The notes below the pieces were generated by a model. That model made no database searches. It was not told the DNA's origin and was given only the letters and a program-made list of their open reading frames with translations. Below are positions 12,801 through 24,800 of a stretch of DNA of 64,000 nt, in pieces (within the stretch, counting starts at the first letter, position 1; each line of letters begins with the position of its first letter). Source of the DNA: Ignelater luminosus (lineage: Eukaryota > Arthropoda > Insecta > Coleoptera > Elateridae); NCBI GenBank assembly GCA_011009095.1, contig VTPC01007205.1, positions 55,213-119,212 of the forward strand, given 5' to 3'. The position numbers were made by a program, and so were the translations under genes.

Positions 12801-15800
12801 TATTGATATAGACTGTTCTATTGGTACATAATCCATAAAAAGTCTATTTAGTGCTACTATAAGAGGTCTAACTTTGGCCATTCGATCTGTAGGATCCAGT
12901 ACACTATTGTCTGCTGCGTGAAGGTTTCTGAAAATGTCTTCAAACTTTTTGCGTCTCATCGAGGTGGAAATAAGATGATTTTGAACGTCGTCATTTTCTT
13001 CCTAATACATACGACGTCTAGGCAAAACATTATAGCCACTACCATATAAAATTCTTAAAAAGGCATACATATCCTCAACCGATACCATTAATTGTCTGTT
13101 TTTTGACGCTGCGTATTGCACGGTATGTTTTACAAGAAATAAAACTAATTGTGCAGGCATAAAAAGTTCAAAGAAATCCAAAGAATGGTTTTCGGCGCCT
13201 AGTGAAATAGGCGGCAGAAAAGACTCGCTCCAATTTTCACAAATGGGATTTTTTAAATCGTCTACCACCCACTTTGGTTTCTTTTGAATGACGCTTGCTG
13301 CTTTTCTTACTTTTTTATGTGGATTAGAGGGTATACTGCTTGTAGTAGGAGTATTATCTTCAACATTACTCTCTTCCGTTACTGGTTGATCATTGATATA
13401 AAGCTCAGCTTCGGCATCTAACTGATTACGATTTAGGCGATCCGGATCTTGACAGTCTTCTTCACCTGAATCTTCATCTGTATCATTTCCTGCATCCGTT
13501 GGAGGTGTGATATAAACATCGTACTTATAATGATTGTCATCTTCTATATTCTCAAGTTCAGCCAGGAGCTCGTGAACCGTAAGTGGACGTTTTCTGCTCA
13601 ATAAAATTACGCATTACAAACAGTAAATGTATACAAAAAACTTTCATTACCTTTCCCAGTAGTCGTTGAAATTACTCATTTTAGTATTTTACAAATCACA
13701 GAATTATCACTGTAACAACTAATGCACAAATCCAATATAAATTACTATGAAAGTAATATACACAAACAACAATTTTAGCGTAAAACAATAATAACAGTCG
13801 AACACCAAATAGCTGAATAGCTACTGAATATGATTATGCATCCACTAAGGGCTTGGCGCTGTAACACATTTTATGTGCTCAGTGGGTCATTTCCGACCCA
13901 AATGATTTTAAGACACTATAACGTAAAATGCAATAAATCTTTCACCGACTAGAAATTAAGAACTACTAGATGACACTTTTTGAATGAAGTATTCAAAAAA
14001 AAAGTTGTTTATTAGCCTTTTAGAATTGTAAAATTTAATGGTTTCCGACTAACTGCACGACCGTAAATAAACACAGAAATGTATTAATGTTTTAAAATAA
14101 ATCTCAAGGTACTAGAACAAAAATAATAATATCTACACAATGCCAGTAGTATATGTTAATGCTTAAAACAAACAGATCTCTTATTTTATGGAAAATAAGT
14201 ATGTAATTAAATTAAGCATGTGAAGGGTCGAAAACGACCCACTGGGTACAAATGGGTTAATAAATAAAATTATGGTTGACTTCATTCCTTGAAAAGGATG
14301 CATACATATATTTAGCTTTCATGTTTACATTCTATTTAAAAACTGAAAATAACAATTTTGGATGTTGCTTAGGTAAAGATTGAATGAAGCAGAAGTAATT
14401 GTGAGTTGCAGAGTACCTGCCTTGGCTTGAATTGCTTGAAAGTAATGGGGATGTTGTAGAATGGGTTGCCTACACAACTGGCACTTAGCTCTGTCCATTC
14501 TCTTTTTTGGGGCAGTGTATGTCTGTTCTGAACTGGATCTTGTTATATAAATAAGGTGGCTGTCTATCCTTAACTATCTTATGATACAATGTAGCTGTTT
14601 GTAAGTATCTACGGTCACACATATCAAGCCAATCCATTTCTTTTAGTATATAATAAATATGTTAATAAGAAAATTAAAAAAAATAAATAAATTCCATAGA
14701 TAAATCATAGGCACGAGTTTTGAACATGTTGAATACATCGCAATGTTTCCTCATCAAGACAAGGATGTACACTGGGGTGCAAAAGTTAAAATGTGACAAA
14801 ACAAGTGTTTCACATGACAAAATTTTGATTCTTTACTAAGATATCCTCTATGTGAATACATCAGCTTTAAGTTACAATAGACTTTTTGTATAAAGGGGGA
14901 ATTTTTTTATCTTGAACCATATTTATAGGCAACACACCATACTTTCATAGCTGTCTTTACAAAAATTAAATTTTTAAAAAAATCTTAGAGCTGTTTGACA
15001 CTATGCTGAATTTTGTGGAGATTTTATAAAAGAATTTTAAGCAACCTTTAATGTGACTTGTAAACATTACCACAAATAATAGGGAAGCAAGCAAAGGTGC
15101 AGACGATCAGCTGATGTCGGTTTGCACATAGACACGTTCACGTTTACTGCGCATTTTCTGCAAGAAATTTACCAATTTTTAGAACATATTCTATAAAAAT
15201 TTTGTTGACAAAATTTCTACAAAAGTTTCTATGTAAACTCCGTTTGCAAAGACCGAAAATTTTTAAAAAATTAAGTTGTACAAAATTTTTTAGAAAATTT
15301 AGCATAGTGTCAAACAGCTCTTAAAGAGTAGGGTAGCTTCCATAATATGAAAACTAACACCACCGTAATATTAGTAAATACTACATAATAGGAAATCAGA
15401 ATCAAAATTCAGAAATGCGTTTATTATGAACTATAAATAAAATTTAAATTTAGTATTAAAAAAAACTAAATAAGTAGAAAACATAAAACTATTCAAACAA
15501 ACAATTAGTAAACAAAGAAACTAATAAAAAATTAATGTGCTAACAAATGTTGAGACTGTTCCATTCTGCTGCTTGCATAATGTAATTCTTTTACTGATGG
15601 AATTCCTTATATGCTGTAACGTATCTGGCATGATTGATCTGCATAAATGAATTATCCAGACTTTTAGTTGGTTCTTTGTACACATCCTTTTTCACTTTAC
15701 CCCAAAGGAAAAGATCTAGAGGCATAGGATCAGGGCTACGCCTCTTACTATTAATTTATTTTTAAAACTTGCACTCTGATAATTTTTCACGTTAACATGA

Positions 15801-18800
15801 TAATGGGCAGGAGCTCCATCGTTTCAATACCACATTATCTTCCTTCTAGGATCTCTTCTATTAAAATAGGTAAAACATTTTTCATGAAATTTAAATACAT
15901 TTCTCCATTCAGGTTAACTTCAAAAAAATGTGGTTCAATAATATCATTCCCAAAAATTCCACACCAAACATTAAGAGAAAAAATGTGTTGAAAGTAACTT
16001 TCCCTTATTTAGTGCGGTTTTTCTTGGGAATAATAATGATAATTTTATGTTTATTAACTTTCTTGTTATTACTAAATCTAGCTTAATCTGAAAACAGTGC
16101 AAGCTTTAAAAATTCCTTGTTTCTTGGTAATTCTCTTCAAATAAATTGACAAAATTATATATGTTGAGCGTAATCTTCCTCTATTACATACTGAACTATG
16201 AATGAGAAAGATATTTATGCTATGCTAATGTAAACGTACCTGAGGTGATTAGGACGAAATACATGTGCTTTCTAAATGTTGTGAACTGAACTCTGACTAA
16301 TTCTTACCATTGCTGCAATAGCTCTTTGACTTTTGTAAGAATTCTCAGCAATTTCTGCCAACACAGCGACTTCATTAACCTCGTCTGTTACTTGTTGGGG
16401 TCTAGTTTCATGCTCTCTCAGATTCTTTCCTCACCACTTGAAAGTAGTATATACTGAGCTGACTATCTCTGTACAGCCTCACAGCTAAATCATAATTCTT
16501 TTCTAGCTTCCCCCCAAAATAAGAACTAAATTAAATGCGTAATTTGAATGTCTTATTTTACTTTTGATAAATTTTTTTAAAAATATATTTTTTTGTAAAA
16601 CCATCTATGGAAGTATGGTGTGTTGCCTATAAGTTAATCGTTGAGTCTTAAGAATGTGACCATTCACCACCTCTTTTAACCTTAAAATCAATTTTTAATC
16701 CTATATCTAGTTGCTTTAAGCTAAAATCAGTTTTTATAAAAAACAATTTTAGAGACAGATTTAAAAAAGAGCGGTGAATATGGGCCTTGTTCTTTAAATT
16801 TCAGCACATTAGGCTTAGAAGGATTTAAGTTAAGTGCATGATTTTGAGAGAATTTGGATACAAGTTTTAAGCTATTATTTAAAATTTCAATTGTATTATT
16901 GACTTTGTCGAGAGGAAAAGAGATTTGTGTATCATCAGCATACATGTGAGCACTACAGGCCCTCACGCAATCACAAAGACTGTGAGCGTATAGGGCAGTG
17001 ATTCTCAACCAGATTTTTTAAATGTGCCGCCACTACGAATACCCATACATAAGCGACGTCAGACAAGTAGTTCGTAGCGGGGACTGACTGAACCAATGTG
17101 CATGACTATTACAGTTCTGGACTGGTTCTAGATTTAACCCAAACAAAGCTACATACTAGTTTAGTAAAATTCTTTTAAATCTATCTTATCGTTAGTGTGC
17201 CACCAAATTTTTAAATTATTAAAAGTGTACCGTGACGAAAAAAGGTTGAGAATTACTGGTATAGGGTAAAGACCAAAGGTCTAAGTATAGAAACCTGTGG
17301 TACCCCTCTAGTAACATCTATAGCTGTAAGATGCTTATCAAATACGAAATCTTGTTATGCAAATGAAAAGAGAATCAGAACCTCTAACGAAATATAAATA
17401 ATCATAGGTAAGGTAAGGAAAAATAGGAATCTTAGTGGCTCTGATAATTAAAAGCATCTGATTGTTAACCCGAAGGTTATGGTTTTGATTCCACACTCTG
17501 GTCCTGAAGTTGTATTCTCACCTCGTGATTAAATTCAAGTTATGATTAGAACTTGAATAAAACAATATAGCTTTATCTCATCTTAATAAAAAGAAAAAGA
17601 ACAAAATTCATTGCCATGGTAATTAGAGAATATTTAAAATCACCAGGTGAGATTTGTCACACAAAAGATTCTGTAAAAGAATGCCATCGTCCAGGAAAGA
17701 TGTAAAGCAGCGAATCTTATATGACTATGATAAGTTTGTTAAAAGTCCCTTCTGGGGATTTGGCTAAATTCTAGTAGGTGATAAAATAGCAGTTGAAGCC
17801 ACAAGTTCAAGGGAATCACAACCTGAAGTCTCGGATACAAAAAAAAAAACAAAAGATGATAACCAAACGTTGTTGTTATGTAGCTGTCAAAGAATTGTCT
17901 GATACTAGTGAATTAAGAAAATAATGAAAACACTCCAAAGGTATTACAAACTGTTTTTTAAAAAATCTTTACAAGCACTGTTTGGATTACTGACAAAGCA
18001 TGTAGAGTGTTCAGATTATAACATAAATCAGATTAGGTAGCAATCTAAAGCATAATGACAAAGCCTGGCAACCAACTCCGAATTTTAGTGCTAGAGACGA
18101 CATCAATTGTCCTTTGCCTTTGTCTAAGAGTTAAAGTGTTTTTGTTTGCATGCCATTCTGTCTGTAAAATCCATACGTATATAACTAGTGGTCGAATTCG
18201 TAGGGCCTTAAAATCCGATCACTGCATACATGTAACGCAACACAAATTTCTGCAATATTGTACAATTGCGTTTTTACACAGATGTAGTCCGTCTTGCAAA
18301 GTGTTCATGGATTATAGGCTATTTGGATTACCAGAAGTGTGCTGTTCTTCATTATTTTCTTCATTTATTAATGTCAGGCAATAAATAGTGATGCTGAAAC
18401 TAGTCTTATTTTTCATGATTTACCCTGTATTATAATAATAATAACGTTGCTTTTTATTATGGTGGCATTCAGCTACTCTTCCACCTAACCATTAATTTTG
18501 TTTCGTTGTTTTGCATAACCTGGCTTTGGAAATTAAAGAGATATTGGATTGTCTCATCTATTGTAAGACATTTTATTTAATATGCCCATTCTTGGTGTTT
18601 ACTAAAAAAATTTACAATTCTTTCAAACGCGCTCAGTGTTACTACCTTCTGAAACAGTGATGGGTACGAAAGCAAAGGCAAGGTCGAAGACATTACATTA
18701 TTACATTTGTATTACAAGTTTTAGATTAAATTAAATTAAATAACTTCATCAATGAATTAATAATATTTAGAGCAAAATAGCTTGAGAAAAAATTATTGTA

Positions 18801-21800
18801 GCAATTCTTCAGTGTAATATGAATTTATATGTTATAAAATAAGAGTGCAGGTTTTTATCATAATTTTGTTGTTTATTATTCCATATAAACGTCATTAAAT
18901 AAATACCTCATGGTCTTTGTAGGTCGTTTAAAAGTTTGTTTTTAATATTTAAAAATGAATAATAAGTGCATCTAAGCAAATAATTAACAGATACAACAGC
19001 AAGCATGAATACAATATTTTAACAGGTTTCATTAGCCTGATAGATATTCTGCCACTGCCAAGTCAGAGTACCGATGCCGCCTCTTCATTTGCGTTCATAC
19101 CGGCATCCATGGCTCAAAGTCATGGTCATATGGCATTGGGTGCTTTGCACGTTGTTACGTTCTGAAAGCATTTTGAGATAAGAATTTTTAAAGTTTCCTG
19201 AAATTATTATGAAGCTTTCAAATGAAACTTTAATGAGATTTAATTTAAAGTCATTTTGATGTTTCTACTATCAATTTTTTATTTATTTTAACTTCCTGAG
19301 TATCATAAATTTTCTTCTTTTTTTTTAGATGCAAGGGAATCTTCCAGCGACGCATGTGAATTTAGCGCAATTATCACATTTAGGACAAAACTTGCCAGCA
19401 CAATCGTGTATGATGCCTTTAGTCAATGGTACAGTTGGATCAGGAATAACATTGGTTCAGCAGAATCAAACCATTCAAAATTCTTCTGTACCAATATTGG
19501 TATTGATACTGTTCTTATTTTATGTTTATGAAAGCTAAATGATAAACATTTTAGCAAGCACAAGTTCAAAACACTCAGACGAAACTTTCTAGCCCTGAAG
19601 TTGAGATAAATGCACTGGCGACAAAATTGATGAATTCGGCACAACAGTTTCAAGCTGCAGGTAGTATAGTATTATGGTTTACTAGTTTATTAATTTATTA
19701 AGTAGTATGTAAGTTCTCATATTTTAATATTTTTCTTTTTCTTAGCAAATGCAAAACAGCAACAACAGCAAAAGTTGGCATCGATTGGTAATAATGCAGC
19801 CATCATAAATCTTTTAAACAGTTCACCTGCCAGTAATATAAACAGTGATGCAAGTGCAGCTGTAGTGAACGCTATAAATAATCCATCAGGTGTTTCATTG
19901 TTACCTCAACAAATGCAGACTATCAATCAGAAATTAATAGGACGTAAAATGACTTTATCTAATGTACCTAATGCGCGTGTGCTTAATAACAGTAATCTTA
20001 TTGCAGTGAATAATAATAATAGAATAAATTTATCTGACTTAAGTTCACATTTAACGCAAGTTTCACAAGGACAAACTGTGACTTTAGCGTCGGCCAACAC
20101 TAACTTTACGCAAACAAATTATTCAAGTGTACCTATTAAACAAGTAGTTAATCAAAGAGTTTTAACGCCTAGTGCAAATGATAATAAGTCTGCTCTTTCG
20201 GCTCTGCTGGTTGGTACCCCTGCGGCAGATCGACCTGACATTGTGGGTCCAAATACAAGTTCGTTACTGCTAGAAAAACTAGCAGGTACTTCTGGGACTA
20301 CTCCTAATCCAGCACAAAGTCCCACGAACTTTATCCAAAGTCCAAAGACTCAATATACAGTGCAATCTCCAAAAAGTGTTATATCTCCATTATCCAGTCC
20401 ACCGCACCAAAACACTAGTACAATAAATGTGCAAAGTTTAAACTTTACACCGTTACAAAATCTCTCGGGTTTACAAAACGTGCAAGTGCAACTACCAGGG
20501 TTTTCTCAGCCTATTTCATTGTCTCTGAACGTTTCATCAGCAGGAACCATTCAAGGACATCCCACAAGTATTATCGTTTCATTACCTGTAACAACCGCTA
20601 CTGCAACTGCCACAAGTATCACCCAACAATCTACAAGCACATTGGTGACACCTGTTACTAGTCCTACAGTTGTATTAACCAGTGCTGGAGCTGGAAATCT
20701 AGGTAAAAAGTCTTAGAACTGGTTTTCTTATTTTTGATTGTGGAAATTTTAGATTTTTGTTTTGTGTGCTCTTATCTACTCCTACTTTAATATTTTTTTA
20801 TCTAATTTTTATCCTTTTTTTTTTGTTGCTAATACAGAGTGTCCTATAAATAACATAGTGTTATTCATTGATTTAATCTAAGCAAAAACTAAAGTATAAC
20901 ATTTTTAAGTTATGGCGATTTCAGTTTAAAGATTCTCTTAGATAAAGATACCAAGAAAATCTTAAATATCCAACTTATTAATGTTCTTTGATAAGAGAAA
21001 TTTATTGTGAAATATGCAAACACATTGTGTATACGAATTATTCTAACATTAGCAACTATTTTTGAAATTGTAAAAAAGCACTAAAATGTGATTTTTTATC
21101 ACTTCTTTGAAGTTTGTTGTTTGTTTATTTACGTTTGAATACAGTTTGCAAACGCTATTTTAAAGATTGTTGGCAGTATTGAGGCAATTTGTATGCGCAA
21201 TATGTTATATATACAGGGTGTTCTTAAATTTCATGGAACTAATAAAAAGATGATATTTCTATGGAAATAAATAAGAAGAAAATCTAGATAAGATTTTTCC
21301 CTAAAGCTCCCCTGTGGAGCTACACCACCTTTGCTATGGAAGATATTTTTATTTTTAATAACTCCACAGTAGTTTGCAGTACAGTAACAAAATCTGGTAT
21401 TTATGCACTACTTATCAAGTTTTTTGCACTTAATTTATCAAAGTTATCTTTGTCCTAAAAGTGTGTTTGGAGGGTGGAGGCCATTTTATGTATGAATTTC
21501 AGACACTTCTGTAAACAAAAAAGTTCTGGAGATTAAGGTGGCCTACTGCCTCTAAAACCACCATTGATAAGTAGTGCGTGCATACCAAATTTTGTTACTG
21601 CAGCACAAACTATGGAGTTATTTTAAAAAAATTGTCTTTTTTAGCAAATCTTTAAGGTGGCTTAGTTCCACAGGGGAGCATGTTTGGAAAAAGTTTTATC
21701 TAGGTTTTTTCTATTTTTCTTCCTATATTTGTTCCATGCAATTTAGAGACACCCTGTATACAGGGTGATTCACGACATGTGTGCCAAATAAAAACTAGTG

Positions 21801-24800
21801 GTAGGGGAAACCATTTTGAATTAAAAAGTTCGTATCAACATAGTATGTCCGATTTTATTTCATTACTGAGATATGACGATTTTAAAATTGCTGCATGCAA
21901 TCATGTTTTCCACATCAAGTTACCTATGAAATAAACTTAAATTTAAAAACCAGTTTTTGAATTTTACAAATTTATCCAAAAAACCTGGTTTTTAAACAAA
22001 CTTGATTGCCTATCTTTCCTGTATTATCAAAATGGAAGATTGCATTTATATACACATTACTGTTAAGCAACAAATGTGATTTTGTAAATCACAATGACAT
22101 TTTTGCAAAATTCTATTAAACATACTGATCTAAGACATTGAATCCAAACCCATAAAATCATTCACCTGCTCCACTCATTGTTTGCTCGCTCTCCTGATGT
22201 CTGAGACATAAACACTATTACCTTATTCCAAACTACTATGTTGATTGCATTAAATTGTATTAAAACCTTAAGTGTCAGTATCTTCCAAAGTAAGTGACAG
22301 AGACCAAAACTATTAGACTTTTCAATTTATGTTTTAATGAGGAATAACATACTATTACGTTTATGCGCCTTTACCGGATGCTCTGTACAATGTAAAGTAT
22401 TATCTCTTTTAGCTGAATTTTTTACTAGCTGTCTTTTGTATTCTGTACCTATTTTCACAATTTTCAACTGCATACTCTTATTTAAAGTTAAGTAAGTCAT
22501 ATACATACAGGGTGTCCCAACATTTTAGTCACTCCCAAAATTATTTTTTATTGTGAAGGTATTCATTTGCATTATGTTACAATTGTTAAAAATCATTAGT
22601 ATGTATAAGGAAAAATTAAAAATGTATTTCTTGATGGTAACTACACAAAAGTTGGCTTTTTATCAGATATGGATGTTTTTGATGAAAGTTTAGTTGATAC
22701 AGAAATATCTTAAAAATCAGGGGAATGAAGATATAAAATTCTCTTCATTTGAAAAAAATCTCCACAAGTGAAAACTAAACTTAAGTTAAGAAAAAAAAAC
22801 AGCTGAATCAGAAAAAGCCAATCTTGAGTATATTTTAGGAAGATAAATAAACAGTTCATCATTATACTGGGTGTAGAATTGAATAATGCACTATACAGAT
22901 TTCAATAGTAAATTTATAACGTCCAAATTCGCTATCCTAATTATTTTAGAGTAAAAGTGTAAATAAGTTTTTTGTAGAGAAAGAAATTAACAAATTAAAA
23001 TGTTTAGTTTTACAACAATCAGATATGCATTGGAATAGTGTTAATGAGCATTGCTTGTTTTTTTTTTTTGTTAAAACGATTCCAATGCACATCATATTAG
23101 TTTCAGAAAAAGAAAATAAAAAGCAACGGCATTTATGCAGTAGTACTTTTTTTCCGTAAAAAAACCTATATACAGGGTGTCCCAAATTGAGTAGGATAGT
23201 ATGGGTAACTTTCTTATTATTACAGTTATAACTTTGGTTAAATGAGCAATGTTGTGCAATTTTGTATGCTGATTTAGACTTAGGTTAGAAAAGTTTAAAA
23301 TTCATAACTGATTAGCAATTATTCCAAAGAAAATGAAAATTGCAGATTTCTAAAAAGTAAAATATATCCGTAATTTAAAAAACTGTAGAAAGTTTTAATG
23401 TGAAAATTGCTTGCTTCGATGAGATATGCTTAAAAATGATGCCAAAATAAGATTCAAGTTGGCGGATTCCAACATATTAATGGTAACTTTCTCTTTTTAA
23501 ATGGGCGCCATTTTGTATTTTTACATGATTAAATAGAATTTTTTTTCTCTTTTCAACAATGTGTAACAACCTACAGCATACTAGCCTACTCAATTTGGGA
23601 CACCCGGTATACTTTTGCTCTAAAATAATTAGGAGAGCAAATATTTGGACATTAAAAATTTACTATCAAAATCTATATGGTGCGTTATTTGATTCTACAT
23701 CTGGTATGTTCACAGTTCAAGTTTTAAATTCTACTTTGATATTTCGAAAAAGTAATGTGACTTTTTACCTGATAAAAAAGGAACTTTTTTGTTAATCACT
23801 GTCAACATCCTGTTGCTACTTATTAGAGAATGGCTACAAAATCAGGGTTGGAAAAAAATTAATTTTTTTTGAAAAATCAAAGATTTTTTCTTTAAAATTC
23901 TTTTGATTTTTTTTAATTTTTTTTGTGTATTCTTAATTAAATTGAAATAATATCCTCTGAAAGTAAAAACCAGCTAAAATTATGACATTTAATTATACAG
24001 GGTGTTTTCTGCGGTGTTGAGTATGGGAATCTTGGAAATTAGCAGAGATGGAGAGACGATTAAATGGGGAAAGAATTGCAGTTTTACAACCTCAATTTAA
24101 TGAGCTTTTTGTTTTTTGGAAAAAATGCATGGCTAACTAGATATCTCGCAAAACTGTTATTATTGACTTTAGAAAAAATGTATAAAGAAAAAAGTTGTAG
24201 GTAATTATGTGCTGAATAATACAGTCTAACCAAATTTTTTATTTAAGCTATAATTCTTGAGTTATGACACAAGCTTGTGTTTTTTCTAATGGAAACTATA
24301 GTTGGCCATGACTATAAAAAAAGCCCTTTTTCTACGATTCTAACAATATACCACTTGACATAGTTAGTTTTATAAATAAATAAATTATGGCCTGTTTTTC
24401 TTTAATTTTCGAACTGTTCAAGTAGTACGCTATGGAAATAATTGATAGGTGCCCATTGCGTTTAATAATAAAATTGAAGTTAGTTATTAAAATTTTTCTT
24501 TTAATCTCGAAATTATAAACATAATTATTTTAAATAAAAATAATTTCTGAGAAACTAATAAACAGAGAATGACAAACTATCAATTAAGAAGCAATAAAGG
24601 AAATTAGAATATAAATAAAGTAGTACCAAAACAACGTAATTAAAGTAACTAAGGTATTTAAGACTAAACATGTTCAAAAGGTCCAACATTATGATTAATG
24701 CACAAGTTACACCTTTTTAAAACCAAACTTGTTGCTTTTCTAATGGAACGTACATTAATATTAGCAAAAACGTGTAGCACAGCTTCTCTAAAGTCATCTA

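Larger units (their letters stand above)
10973..14517. repeat. Long-TIR MITE split by piggyBac
   Basis: The left end CACTGCTCCAAAAAAGAG (10973) pairs with the right end ctcttttttggggcagtg (to 14517), both flanked by TA. The inverted arms are about 240 bp, including aggcaacccatt, gccaaggcag and catccttttcaa on each side. Excluding the piggyBac at 11908-14256 it is about 1.2 kb and non-coding. TA flanks point to the Tc1/mariner superfamily. Confidence 0.85.

Noticed and set aside
17425-17500. Functional tRNA gene
   Set aside because: Box A and box B are present, but the stems do not pair as a tRNA. Called a SINE-like repeat instead.
18055-18384. 109-aa plus-strand open frame in SPT20 intron 4
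   Set aside because: No similarity I can recognise, no splice context, Cys/Leu/Phe-rich as random AT-rich frames often are.
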